This document shows positions 1 through 8,976 of a stretch of 64,000 bases of DNA, piece after piece. The translations under genes were made by a program, and so were the position numbers. Every line of letters starts with the position of its first letter. Positions within the stretch are counted from its first letter, which is position 1. Under the pieces are notes generated by a model. That model was not told the origin of the DNA and searched no databases. It worked only from the letters and a program-made list of their open reading frames with translations. The stretch is from Sphingobacterium oryzagri (GTDB lineage Bacteria; Bacteroidota; Bacteroidia; Sphingobacteriales; Sphingobacteriaceae): contig NZ_CP117880.1 in the NCBI RefSeq assembly GCF_028736175.1, positions 2,542,001 to 2,606,000 of the forward strand. Reading direction: 5' to 3'.

Positions 1-190
1 CATGCTAAACTCCAGTTTTTCACCGATTGTTTCCAACTTAATCGTGATTTGTTTTACTTCCCCACGACTTTTTGTATTGTTTATTTAGATAAAGGTATTA
101 CTGCTGCTGCTTTCCAGCCATAGCTCAGCGATTTACTTTCAAACCATTTGCCGCACGTTTCACCTTATCCAAATAATTTTAAAAACACAC

Positions 191-221
191 TTGACTTAGT
201 GTTGAAAATACACTACCTTTG
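191..221 (+). promoter_or_regulatory. Bacteroidota-type promoter of small RNA copy 1
   Basis: TTG at 191-193 and TACCTTTG at 214-221, separated by 20 bp, match the TTG-N17-23-TAnnTTTG consensus of the primary Bacteroidota sigma factor. The spacer contains an imperfect inverted repeat (AGTGT ... ACACT) also found near the aldolase promoter. The expected transcription start is near 228. Confidence 0.6.
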
Positions 222-227
222 TGCTTT

Positions 228-296
228 CATAATTTAGGTTTATAATTGGTTAGTTAAGGATTCTCATTCTCCCCGTTTGAGAATCCTTTTTTTTTT
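228..296 (+). ncRNA. putative small RNA, copy 1 (conserved 5' box, C-rich hairpin loop, terminator)
   Basis: The unit runs from the expected start of its own promoter to a run of ten T. It contains a 19-nt box TAGGTTTATAATTGGTTAG (235-253), then a 9-bp stem GGATTCTCA/TGAGAATCC (258-266 with 278-286) enclosing the loop TTCTCCCCGTT. A second copy at 8740-8797 has the same box and loop but a different, compensated stem. I do not recognise it as a named RNA family. It could in principle be the leader of the isomerase gene 217 bp downstream, but copy 2 has no co-directional gene behind it, so a free-standing terminated RNA is the simpler reading. Confidence 0.6.
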
Positions 297-405
297 ATCT
301 AGCGGAAGGTTCTTAGAAATTCCTGTTGCAAACCTTGAAACCTGTTTCCTATGCATTGGTGTACAAATTATTGCGCATACATATGTAAACGCTCCGTTAG
401 CCGAC

Positions 406-436
406 TTGCTATTTCAGCCGCAATTCTTTATTTTTA
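406..436 (+). promoter_or_regulatory. possible promoter of the isomerase gene
   Basis: TTG at 406-408 and TATTTTTA at 429-436 are 20 bp apart. The last base of the -7 box departs from the consensus G, so this is a moderate match. It would give a leader of about 70 nt before the ATG at 513. Confidence 0.35.
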
Positions 437-512
437 GACAGCGGAGACCCTACGCGGCAGCCAGCATTGGCTATATGCAACAATCGCTACCACATTATAA
501 AAATGTTTATCT

Positions 513-1574
513 ATGGAAATGAAAACAATCAAAGGTCCAGCTATTTTCTTAGCACAATTTATGGATGACACCGCTCCATTTAATAACCTCGATATCATCG
601 GAGACTGGCTTGCCGGAATTGGTTACAAAGCGGTACAGATTCCAACATGGGATAGTAGATGTATTGATCTTGAAAACGCGGCCAGCAGCAAAACCTATGC
701 GGATGAATTGCTTGGCGGATTGGCGGCAAAAGGCCTCTCCATTACCGAGCTTTCCGTACATCTGCAAAGTCAGCTCGTTGCTACACATCCCGCTTATGAC
801 AAGATGTTTGATGGTTTCGCTCCGGCGCAATACCATAACAATCCGACCGAGCGAACAGCATGGGCCGAGCGGCAAGTACGGCTAGCGGCGCAAGCGTCTG
901 CCAATCTTGGTTTGCATACTTTAGCTGCTTTTTCTGGCGCGCTCTTGTGGCACACCGTATATCCGTGGCCACAACGTCCAAACGGACTTGTCGATACCGG
1001 ATTTAAAGAATTAGCCAAACGGTGGCTGCCCTTGTTAGATGTTTGTGATGAATATGGTGTGGATATCGCTTTCGAACTACATCCTGGTGAAGATCTGCAT
1101 GATGGCATCACGTTTGAGCGATTTTTAGATGCTGTCGGTGGACATAAACGAGCCAATATTCTATACGATCCAAGTCACTTCGTACTGCAACAACTCGATT
1201 ATTTGCAGTTTATTGATTTCTATCACGAGCGGATCAAAGCCTTCCATGTGAAAGATGCAGAATTTCTCCCTAATGGCAAATCAGGTGTATATGGTGGTTA
1301 CCAGGATTGGATCGACCGTCCGGGGCGTTTTCGATCTTTAGGTGATGGGCAGGTGGATTTCAAAGGAATTTTTAGCAAACTCTCCCGATATGGTTTTGAT
1401 CGCTGGGCGGTTATCGAATGGGAATGCTGCATAAAAGATCCGGTACAGGGAGCTCAAGAAGGCGTGCCTTTTGTGAATCAGCATATTATTGAAGTAACGA
1501 AAAAAACTTTTGATGATTTTGCTAACGCTGGGGCGGACGAACAGCTAAACAAGCACATTCTCGGTCTTTCATAA
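513..1574 (+). CDS. sugar phosphate isomerase/epimerase family protein
   Basis: A 353-residue protein of the xylose-isomerase-like TIM-barrel superfamily, cytosolic (no signal peptide). Family features seen are the early barrel segment around GDWLAGIGYKAVQIP, an acidic metal ligand region (FELHPGEDLHDG near residues 188-199), YDPSHF and AFHVKDAEF in the middle, and a C-terminal VIEWECC. These are the usual metal-binding Glu/Asp/His positions of sugar epimerases. Relatives convert or isomerise keto-sugars and often sit with Gfo/Idh/MocA dehydrogenases; here none is adjacent, so the substrate is unknown. ATG codons at 513 and 519 are both usable. A strong hairpin follows the stop. Confidence 0.85.
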   Translation: MEMKTIKGPAIFLAQFMDDTAPFNNLDIIGDWLAGIGYKAVQIPTWDSRCIDLENAASSKTYADELLGGLAAKGLSITELSVHLQSQLVATHPAYDKMFDGFAPAQYHNNPTERTAWAERQVRLAAQASANLGLHTLAAFSGALLWHTVYPWPQRPNGLVDTGFKELAKRWLPLLDVCDEYGVDIAFELHPGEDLHDGITFERFLDAVGGHKRANILYDPSHFVLQQLDYLQFIDFYHERIKAFHVKDAEFLPNGKSGVYGGYQDWIDRPGRFRSLGDGQVDFKGIFSKLSRYGFDRWAVIEWECCIKDPVQGAQEGVPFVNQHIIEVTKKTFDDFANAGADEQLNKHILGLS

Positions 1575-1579
1575 AAAAT

Positions 1580-1609
1580 AAAGGAGCATCAAACCCGATG
1601 CTCCTTTTG
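1580..1609. terminator. bidirectional terminator between convergent genes
   Basis: An 11-bp stem AAAGGAGCATC/GATGCTCCTTT with loop AAACCC lies between the isomerase stop and the M16 peptidase stop. The arms are A-rich on one side and T-rich on the other, so it can work for both transcripts. Confidence 0.75.
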
Positions 1610-1629
1610 TTATGCTTTACAAAGAAGAC

Positions 1630-4569
1630 TTAATAACCAAAAATTTCTTTCAATGATAGGGTCTTCGTCTCTCCTATTTCTGTTAACTGCTCTTGGGTAA
1701 GTGCTTCGCGATCTCCTACGATGCAGTAAACATAAGGTTTTTGACTCCACTCCTTCTCATGAAAAGCTTTCAAGTCGGCATAGCCCAGTTTAGGCGCTTT
1801 TTCATATACAGATTTTCTGATATCGGTATCAAGACCTAGCTTTTTGGCACTTAGGTAACTATTTAGGATATCCGCATCGGTAATACGCTCACTTGCGATG
1901 GATTTCATCAAGCTTACTTTGGCTGTTTCCAATGCTACCGGCGATTCTGGAAGGGAATCCAACAAACTATTCATACCAGCAATAGCCTCGTTAAATTTGT
2001 CTGTTTGCGTGCCGATGAAAGCATTCGCCGAATACTGGTTTTCTTTTTTGCCAGGTTTTGCCAAAAATGCATACGTGGAGTACGCCAGGGCTTTAGACTC
2101 TCGTATAGTTTGAAATACAATGCTTCCCATGCCGTCGCCAAAATAGCTGTTGAACAACGAAATTATGGGCTCTTTTGCGCTATCGTAAGCCCCCGAGTTG
2201 CGTACCCAAAATACTTGCGCCTGCTTCATATCGTAATGTGAAAACAAGACCTGTTTTTTATCGGTAGGAAGCTCTTTAAACACTACACTTGTGTCAACGC
2301 TCTTGTACGCGCCTTTGCTAAGCTTCAATGTTGGCAACGTCGTCACGAGCTGCTTTACCTCACGCGGTCCGTAATACAGTATGGTATGCTTTATATTCGC
2401 AAAATCATGCAATATTTGCACAAGATCAGCAGCCTTTACGGCATCAAGCTCTTCGTCGGAAAGTACGTAATTAAATGGATTATTAGCGCCGTAACGTGCA
2501 TAACTGATTAAGCCTTGCAAAATCGCGCCTTTGTTATCTTTCATGTCTGTACGCGATTTTTTTACACGGGCAATATAAGCTTCCAACGCAGGCTCATCGG
2601 CAGCAGCATTCCGCAGCAAATCATGCAGCAGCAGTACAATTTTATTAAAGTTTTCATCAAGGCCAGATGTGGAGATGTAGGTTTCTTCATTGCCAGCCGA
2701 AACAGAGAAATTAGAAGCCAGATTAAAAAACTCTTTGCTAAATTGCTCGCTACTTTTGTCTTTTGTACCTAATAGTCTGATATATCCTGCTGCGAGTGGC
2801 AACAGCTTGTTATTCCATTTTCCAATAGGAAATTGATACGTCACGCTGAAAATAGCGTTGTCTTTATTCTGAACAGCAAGCACATCCAGATCGTCCAATT
2901 TGCCGCGAGCGATATCTTTTTCGTAGTCTAACCAAACCGGTTCGATAGATTCTTCCGGAAGTGCGTTGACGGTTTGTAAAAATGCTGATTGATCGCTACG
3001 ATTCATTGTAATTGGCGTGATCGTAGGCTTTTCTACCTTAACGATACTATTGTCCACACCTTGCTTTTTGTACACCGCCACATAGTTTTGATCGTTGAGG
3101 TATTTATTCGCAAAGTCAACAATATCTTGCTTGGTGATGGTCGACAAGCGGTCGACATAGCCGATCTCTTTTGCCCAGTCAACACCGGTTATAAACGTGT
3201 TCATTAATTGCTCTGCACGATCTTTATAACTTTCGTTTTGTAAAATAAGTGCCTTCTTTTCATTGTTAATAATGGAGCTGATGAGATCGTCCGAAAACTC
3301 TCCATTGCGCAATTTCTGCAGTTGACCAAGCAAGAGCGAGCGTACATCATCTAGCGACTGGCCTTGTGTCGCATTTCCTTCTAAAATCAATAACGAATAA
3401 TCTTTCAATACATAAGGATAAGCCGCTGCGCTCAACAATTTCTGTGACTTTACTAGATTCAGATCAATTAAACCGGCCGATCCATTGGTTAAAATTCGCC
3501 CCATCAGGTTGAGCAGCTGCGCGTCATCGCTTGTTGCTCCCGGAAAACGGAATCCTAAGAAGATAAATTCCGCATTTGGCCCCTTTACTTCGCGTACAAT
3601 AGGTGCTTCAATTGGCTTCTCCGGATCAATATGATACGCGGGAATATCCTTTGGCTGCATGTAAGAAAAAGCTTTGTCGATTTTCGCGATGACTTCCGAA
3701 GGGTCGAAATCTCCTGACATAATAATTCCCATATTATTGGGCACATAATAGGTATTGTAGTATTCGCGAATTGCTTTTAGTGAAGGATTTTTTAAATGCT
3801 CAATAGTACCAATAACCGTTTGTTTACCATAGTTGTTATTGGGAAAAATAGCCTCAAACATCGTTTCAACGGCTTGGCGGCTATCATTATCCAAACCAAT
3901 ATTTTTCTCTTCATAAACCGATTCTAATTCGGTATGAAACAACCTAAGCGTCGGATTGCGGAATCGTTCGGCCTGTACCGTGAGGTACTTATCTACAACA
4001 TTATTCGGGATATCCTCGGTATACACGGTTTGCTCGAAGGAGGTAAAAGCATTGGTGCCTTCGGCGCCCATGTTGCTCATTAACTTATCGTATTCATTCG
4101 GAATCGCAAATTTAGCCGCTTCACCCGATACGCGGTCAATCTCTTTATAAATAGCCTTGCGTTCCACTTCATCGCTGGTCGCGTTGTATTGCTCATAAAG
4201 GGCGTCAATTTGATCCAGCAATGGCTTTTCTTTTTCCCAATCCAGCGATCCAAATTTATCTGTTCCTTTGAAAAGCATGTGCTCCAGGTAATGCGCTAGT
4301 CCGGTGTGTTCCTGCGGATCCGTTTTGCTTCCTGCTTTGGTCGCGATATAGGTTTGTATACGCGGTTTTTTCTTACTCGGACTTAAAATCACAGTCAGCC
4401 CGTTTTTCAACGTGTAAAAACGTGCGTTTGTAGGGTCATTGTTGACATAGGCGTATCGATAGCCCCCTTCATTTCCTTCTTTCCACTCAAATTTTTTTTC
4501 TTGTGCGAAAGTGCCGCTACAGATGAAAAATAACGATACCAACACGGTCGTTCTAAAAATCTTCTTCAT
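1630..4569 (-). CDS. M16 family zinc metallopeptidase (insulinase-like), secreted
   Basis: A 979-residue zinc protease of the pitrilysin/insulinase type. A signal peptide is evident (MKKIF followed by a hydrophobic stretch, cleavage after FAQ near residue 23), so it acts in the periplasm or outside. The inverted zinc motif HxxEH is at residues 93-97 (HYLEH), with the distal Glu in the ESVYEEKN segment near 216-221. The length fits two M16 units, an active N-terminal and an inactive C-terminal half (a second peptidase M16 C-like region runs through the last 400 residues). It probably degrades peptides. It is a single-gene unit, convergent with the isomerase across a shared terminator. Confidence 0.92.
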   Translation of the reverse strand: MKKIFRTTVLVSLFFICSGTFAQEKKFEWKEGNEGGYRYAYVNNDPTNARFYTLKNGLTVILSPSKKKPRIQTYIATKAGSKTDPQEHTGLAHYLEHMLFKGTDKFGSLDWEKEKPLLDQIDALYEQYNATSDEVERKAIYKEIDRVSGEAAKFAIPNEYDKLMSNMGAEGTNAFTSFEQTVYTEDIPNNVVDKYLTVQAERFRNPTLRLFHTELESVYEEKNIGLDNDSRQAVETMFEAIFPNNNYGKQTVIGTIEHLKNPSLKAIREYYNTYYVPNNMGIIMSGDFDPSEVIAKIDKAFSYMQPKDIPAYHIDPEKPIEAPIVREVKGPNAEFIFLGFRFPGATSDDAQLLNLMGRILTNGSAGLIDLNLVKSQKLLSAAAYPYVLKDYSLLILEGNATQGQSLDDVRSLLLGQLQKLRNGEFSDDLISSIINNEKKALILQNESYKDRAEQLMNTFITGVDWAKEIGYVDRLSTITKQDIVDFANKYLNDQNYVAVYKKQGVDNSIVKVEKPTITPITMNRSDQSAFLQTVNALPEESIEPVWLDYEKDIARGKLDDLDVLAVQNKDNAIFSVTYQFPIGKWNNKLLPLAAGYIRLLGTKDKSSEQFSKEFFNLASNFSVSAGNEETYISTSGLDENFNKIVLLLHDLLRNAAADEPALEAYIARVKKSRTDMKDNKGAILQGLISYARYGANNPFNYVLSDEELDAVKAADLVQILHDFANIKHTILYYGPREVKQLVTTLPTLKLSKGAYKSVDTSVVFKELPTDKKQVLFSHYDMKQAQVFWVRNSGAYDSAKEPIISLFNSYFGDGMGSIVFQTIRESKALAYSTYAFLAKPGKKENQYSANAFIGTQTDKFNEAIAGMNSLLDSLPESPVALETAKVSLMKSIASERITDADILNSYLSAKKLGLDTDIRKSVYEKAPKLGYADLKAFHEKEWSQKPYVYCIVGDREALTQEQLTEIGETKTLSLKEIFGY

Positions 4570-4862
4570 GTATAAATTGTTATTTAAGATAATAATTCAT
4601 GCCACACAAAACACATAATCTACCTCGCGGAGAAGTTGTGCTGTGTCGCGAAATACTTATTTATTTTAAATATACGAAAATACATATCATTTAAAACAAA
4701 ATAGCCTGTTTTCCGAATTTTTTCTTGTCAAGGTATTATTTTTACATAAAAACTGACGAAAATCGTCGGAAATACGTAATAATTTAATCAAATGCAACGA
4801 ACATTGATCCATGCGCACATTGATACCGGCATTATCTTAGCCAATACCGTGGTAGGACGCGA
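4570..4862. other. intergenic region between M16 peptidase and AI-2E transporter
   Basis: About 290 bp with no supported gene. The proximal part carries the candidate peptidase promoter at 4667-4699; in the rest, next to the AI-2E stop codon, I see nothing recognisable. Confidence 0.5.
4667..4699 (-). promoter_or_regulatory. possible promoter of the M16 peptidase gene
   Basis: On the minus strand TTG (4699-4697) is followed after 22 bp by TATATTTA (4674-4667), close to TAnnTTTG. The leader would be roughly 95 nt. The spacing is at the long end and the last base is off consensus. Confidence 0.35.
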
Positions 4863-5981
4863 CTAACTTGATCCCTTTTTTCTGAAAATATTGAGATCGT
4901 CCAGTAATTTCTTAAAGTTTTCATTCCCCTTTTCCTCTTCACCCAACAGAAAACCCCAGGCTTTCAAATCCCGAATACGATCAAACAAAATCTTACAAAT
5001 GGCTAAAATCGGAATCGCTAAAAACATGCCTGATATGCCCCAGATCATTTCACCAACAATGATGGCCATCATGGCAAAAAGCGAATTCACCTTTACCTTG
5101 GAACCGACAATTTTCGGCACGACAAAGTTGCTATCGACTAAATGCACGAGAATCAATGCTAATACGACAAGCAGCACGTGTGTGATAGACGACGTGGCAA
5201 AGGTAATCAGCGCAATAACCAGCATAGAAACGAAAATTCCGATATACGGCAAAACGTTAAAGACGCCAGTTATCAGGGCTAACATAACACTATACTTCAC
5301 GCCCACAATGCTTAGGGCGATAAATGTTAGTACAGCCACGATTAACATCTGCAACACTAATCCGATAAGGTATTTCTTAACAACGTATTGAATTTGCTGA
5401 ACAATATCCATCACGATCAGGTGATGCTCGGTACGGTTGACCAATAACAAGAACCGGACAATATGACCGCGGTAAATTAAGATAAAAAACGCGTACAAAA
5501 ACGTAAAGACAAACAGTATCAAGAGCGAGGAGAGGGAAATTAGCGCGATACCCACGATTGCCGTTCCTTGACTGATCGATTTAGAAACGGTGTTGGTGAG
5601 ATATTCCATCTGCTCGGTCTGGGCAACGCCAAATGTCTGATGCACCCAACCTTGGAAGACATGAAAACCATCCATAATCTGATGTTCGAAGGCTGGCCAA
5701 TCATCTTTTAGCAGGCTCAGCTGCGAGCCTAACATCGTGAAGACGCCACCAATCAATCCGAAAAAAATTAACAGGGCAACTATTGCCGCCAGCGTACGAT
5801 GAAATTTAAGCTTTCGTTCAAGCCAGTTACACGCAGGAACCAGCAGAAGCGAAAATAAACTTCCCAAAATCAACGGTACAATAATGGTTTGCCCGATATG
5901 TGCAATATAGCCTAAGGCAATAATAGAAATTAGCGTGCATGCCAGTTTGATATAAAAAGGTAGTGCGAAAAATCTAATCAT
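4863..5981 (-). CDS. AI-2E family transporter (PerM-type membrane protein)
   Basis: A 372-residue inner-membrane protein with about eight hydrophobic segments: two pairs at the N-terminus, a soluble stretch around residues 90-130, then four helices. The C-terminal signature MIWGISGMFLAIPILAICKI is typical of the AI-2E exporter/PerM superfamily. Members have been linked to autoinducer-2 export or Na+/H+ antiport; the sequence does not decide which. The ATG at 5981 is preferred because the longer frame begins with a TTG at 6014 and adds no conserved residues. It ends in a short charged tail. The gene stands alone. Confidence 0.85.
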   Translation of the reverse strand: MIRFFALPFYIKLACTLISIIALGYIAHIGQTIIVPLILGSLFSLLLVPACNWLERKLKFHRTLAAIVALLIFFGLIGGVFTMLGSQLSLLKDDWPAFEHQIMDGFHVFQGWVHQTFGVAQTEQMEYLTNTVSKSISQGTAIVGIALISLSSLLILFVFTFLYAFFILIYRGHIVRFLLLVNRTEHHLIVMDIVQQIQYVVKKYLIGLVLQMLIVAVLTFIALSIVGVKYSVMLALITGVFNVLPYIGIFVSMLVIALITFATSSITHVLLVVLALILVHLVDSNFVVPKIVGSKVKVNSLFAMMAIIVGEMIWGISGMFLAIPILAICKILFDRIRDLKAWGFLLGEEEKGNENFKKLLDDLNIFRKKGSS

Positions 5982-6080
5982 AGTAAGCGTAAAAATCGTT
6001 TCGACAAGATACAATTTTTTTACGTCGGAGTCATCGCTTTGAGATCAAAAAAATAGCAGACAGCGCGCTTTGTAGTGTAT

Positions 6081-8561
6081 CTAGCCCCGAAGACTTAACA
6101 TGTTAGCGAACAAACGATATGCTCCAGGAACCGCCAGCGGAAGCTGCCGAAACAAGGAAAGCGCCGTATAAACATAATAACCTTTCCCTTTTTTCGCAAC
6201 AAGCAGCAAGCCATCCTCGGCAGCGCCGTCATTATCCGCGCTTCTTATTAGCGGCTTAAAATCGCTGTCCCAATGTGTAGGAATAAACAAGGCACGATCG
6301 TGCGACCAGCCTGCAAAATCACGATCATGTAACGCATTGGGATACGATAACAGCGCATGTGTCTGCAAGAAGCAGATGCTAGACGCGGCATTCGTTATGC
6401 GGTTTGCCGATAAATTAATTGCATATGGGCCGACGGATGGATGATCCAAATCGTAATCGGTATTGTATTGGCCAATCACCACGCCACCTGCTTCCACGTA
6501 GGTACGCAGTTTTTTATCGAAATGCCAATTGCAGCCTGCTGCGCAGTTGTAGAGGCGCGCACCCAACACGATAGCTTCATATTGCTGTAAGTCTTTCGTG
6601 AGAAAAGCAGTTACATCAAGAACATCGACTTGCGCCACAATTTCCCGGAGCGCCTTTGCTACGGTATCGTCTTTACTTTTAATGTAAGCGATTTTTTTTA
6701 CAGCGATATCCACCGATGATTTGGCTACTTTCAACCGTCCAGGCTTAAAATAATGTTGCTGTACAATATGCGGATAATCAATTTTAACAGCGGTATCTTG
6801 GTATAGCATATCGCCAATCGCTATCTCAAATCCCACTTCACCAGTCCAATCGGTATTCGCTGTTTGCAAAGAAAACGATAGCGGTAATGCTTCATTCGCC
6901 TGCAACGTGAAGTCGAAATATGCAGGATACACATGGAGATCATTTGATGTAGTCAGCCGAACGCGCCCGCTGGTAGGCTCGTTCGAAACAGATTGCAGTA
7001 GAAGTTCAACGTTAGCAGGCTTATCGTTTGTAATCAACAAGCTATGTTGCGCAAACGTACCGTAGACAGGCGGAGAAACGATGACCGGAGTTTTCTTCAG
7101 AAAGCTTAAATCATTCGAACGGCCCGCGAGAACAGTGAGCGGTATGCTGATCAACTCACCTAGCACGTCGAGGTGCAGGTTAAAAGTTAACTGATCTACC
7201 GTTGTTTTCATTGTAACATCCGCCACATTTGTCGTCAGGTAGCGCCCGGTTGTGCTCCCAGCCTTTAGCCAGGGCGCGCAGGCAAAACCGGCTTTTGTAG
7301 AAACTACATGCTGTATAGTAAACTCGTTGGATGCTGATAAGCTTATGGCTAAATCTTGAACTTCGTAATCGTCTAATGTACTGGTGAGTCCACGCAAATG
7401 GATGGGTAAACGCGTTTGCTTCTTCATTCGTAAATCAAGCTTGACGCGCTCGCCGGGACACACGGTAGATTGCTCAAGGCTCAGGCTAGCTTCCAGCCCC
7501 AATACGCGTATTAAAAGCTGCGTTATGTGGTCACATTTCTCTTGCATGCGCAGGTCGTCTTTGTTGCGCCTGGCTAACTTTAATAAATCAAGCAAGCGTT
7601 TAGCAAGCTCGGCATCAGCGAGGTCGTTTTTAACAGCTTGTCCAACCTCTGAAACCGCTTCGCTAAAGTGCTGCTGTGTATCGGTATAATGACTGTTCGC
7701 GTCAAAACGAAAGACACCGTCAGCCGCGATAGGTTCACCAGCTATCCATTCAAAATACTCGAAGCTAGCCGAGCGCGTAGCGAGGCTGGCCATCGCCTGG
7801 CAGCGGTGCTGGTTTCGACTCGCAGCTGCCAATGCCGCGTAACATTGGTTAGAAACGCTGTTTCGTGCCGGGATAAACAACGGATGTTGCTTTGCCGTGG
7901 GATAAATTTCTCCGCCAATCTCTTTTACGCCAGCTTCTGCATATACGTTCCACAACAATTGCTTCGCCTGAAAAACCTCGACTTGTTGCAATTGATCAGG
8001 AAATGCCTCAGTCTTTGCAGCCAAATCAAATGCGCGCTTGATTAATATGGCTGAAGCCTGATGATGACCATGCCGATCAGTCACCTCCGGTGAAAACCGT
8101 GAGATGATAACATCGGGCTGAAAATACCGTATCACATAAACCATGTCTTCCAGTAGCTGCTGTTCTCCCCAGATGCTCATCGTTTGGTTTGCATTTTTTG
8201 AAAAGCCGTAGTCTTTCGCGCGGGTAAAAAATTGTTTGCCGCCATCTATACGTCGCGCTTGCAGTGATTCCTGCACACGCAGCACGCCCAATTCTTCGCC
8301 GGATTCTGCTCCGATAAAATTTTGACCGCCTTCACCCCGCGTGATGGATAGGTAAGCCGTCTCTAAGAAAAGCTCTTTCGTGAGGTATGCAATAAGCTTG
8401 TTGTTTTCGTCATCCGGATGTGCGCCTACGTACAGCACCCGACCAAACTCGCGCAAGCGCGAGAGCTCCATACGTAGTGAATCGCGCGAGTTCTGACCCG
8501 CACAATAAGCTGTTGTGTAAGAATACGTTGATTTTGCCTGTTCCACTAAATTTCGCTGCAT
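6081..8561 (-). CDS. PIG-L family N-acetylglucosaminyl deacetylase-like protein
   Basis: An 826-residue protein. The N-terminal 300 residues are a PIG-L/LmbE domain: the zinc motif AHPDDE at about residues 47-52, an RGEGGQN segment and a downstream HGHHQAS that supplies the third ligand. Such enzymes remove acetyl groups from N-acetyl-hexosamines or related amides. The remaining 500 residues look like beta-sandwich domains followed by a ThuA/glutamine-amidotransferase-like stretch (VVIGQYNTDYDLDHPSVGPYA), the usual architecture of long Bacteroidota members. Those relatives generally have a signal peptide; here I see none, as the N-terminus is polar, so either the protein is cytosolic or the true start is not visible. 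Confidence 0.85.
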   Translation of the reverse strand: MQRNLVEQAKSTYSYTTAYCAGQNSRDSLRMELSRLREFGRVLYVGAHPDDENNKLIAYLTKELFLETAYLSITRGEGGQNFIGAESGEELGVLRVQESLQARRIDGGKQFFTRAKDYGFSKNANQTMSIWGEQQLLEDMVYVIRYFQPDVIISRFSPEVTDRHGHHQASAILIKRAFDLAAKTEAFPDQLQQVEVFQAKQLLWNVYAEAGVKEIGGEIYPTAKQHPLFIPARNSVSNQCYAALAAASRNQHRCQAMASLATRSASFEYFEWIAGEPIAADGVFRFDANSHYTDTQQHFSEAVSEVGQAVKNDLADAELAKRLLDLLKLARRNKDDLRMQEKCDHITQLLIRVLGLEASLSLEQSTVCPGERVKLDLRMKKQTRLPIHLRGLTSTLDDYEVQDLAISLSASNEFTIQHVVSTKAGFACAPWLKAGSTTGRYLTTNVADVTMKTTVDQLTFNLHLDVLGELISIPLTVLAGRSNDLSFLKKTPVIVSPPVYGTFAQHSLLITNDKPANVELLLQSVSNEPTSGRVRLTTSNDLHVYPAYFDFTLQANEALPLSFSLQTANTDWTGEVGFEIAIGDMLYQDTAVKIDYPHIVQQHYFKPGRLKVAKSSVDIAVKKIAYIKSKDDTVAKALREIVAQVDVLDVTAFLTKDLQQYEAIVLGARLYNCAAGCNWHFDKKLRTYVEAGGVVIGQYNTDYDLDHPSVGPYAINLSANRITNAASSICFLQTHALLSYPNALHDRDFAGWSHDRALFIPTHWDSDFKPLIRSADNDGAAEDGLLLVAKKGKGYYVYTALSLFRQLPLAVPGAYRLFANMLSLRG

Positions 8562-8691
8562 ACCTCAAATCTTTTAAGTTGGCCACTGTCCTCCACGCTA
8601 TTGATATCAATTAAAATTGATAACGTGACGCTGTTGATACGTCAAAAATAAGGAAAATAATAATAAAATCTACTAATTCTATGGATTTAAT

Positions 8692-8721
8692 TTGTTTTGT
8701 GGTTTTATGTGATTACATTTG
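8692..8721 (+). promoter_or_regulatory. Bacteroidota-type promoter of small RNA copy 2
   Basis: TTG at 8692-8694 and a consensus TACATTTG at 8714-8721 with a 19-bp spacer. The expected start is near 8728. Confidence 0.65.
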
Positions 8722-8727
8722 TTTTAT

Positions 8728-8797
8728 CATAAAAGAACATAGGTTTATAATTGGTTAGCAAAGGTTTCCATTCTCCCCGTCTGGAAGCCTTTTTTTT
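8728..8797 (+). ncRNA. putative small RNA, copy 2 (conserved 5' box, C-rich hairpin loop, terminator)
   Basis: The box TAGGTTTATAATTGGTTAG at 8740-8758 is identical to copy 1. A 4-nt linker leads to an 8-bp stem GGTTTCCA/TGGAAGCC (8763-8770 with 8782-8789) around the loop TTCTCCCCGTC, then eight T. The stem differs from copy 1 at several positions while pairing is kept, and the loop is identical except for its last base. The next gene downstream is convergent, so this transcript is not a leader. Confidence 0.65.
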
Positions 8798-8976
8798 ATG
8801 CGTAGCCATTTCTGTTTTAAACAACTTAAATTATAAGAATGGCCAAGCTTGCATGTGGCGCGCACATGGTTTGACGAGCTTATCGATTTTTACGTAGCTT
8901 GTGCTAAACATCAAAGTGAAAACAAATACTTTTTGTGAAGTGGCATGCGACGACATCTGCTGCCGGATTACCCGAT

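Larger units (their letters stand above)
1..512. other. intergenic region with a small RNA unit
   Basis: No convincing protein gene lies here. A reverse-strand ATG occupies bases 3-1, so a minus-strand gene could begin exactly at the window edge, and a TACCTTTA box on the minus strand at 91-98 would suit it; neither can be proved from here. The rest holds a promoter at 191-221, the RNA unit at 228-296 and a possible promoter for the following isomerase at 406-436. Confidence 0.5.
8562..8976. other. intergenic region with the second small RNA unit
   Basis: Between the PIG-L start and the symporter stop (415 bp). It contains the promoter and RNA unit described separately. The stretch 8800-8976 downstream of the RNA shows no gene or clear hairpin. 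Confidence 0.5.

Noticed and set aside
1..3. minus-strand ATG at the window edge
   Set aside because: Only three bases are available, so a gene start cannot be shown; noted in the description of the region.
277..522. 81-codon plus-strand frame ahead of the isomerase
   Set aside because: It begins inside the small RNA terminator and overlaps the isomerase start; the translation is not protein-like.
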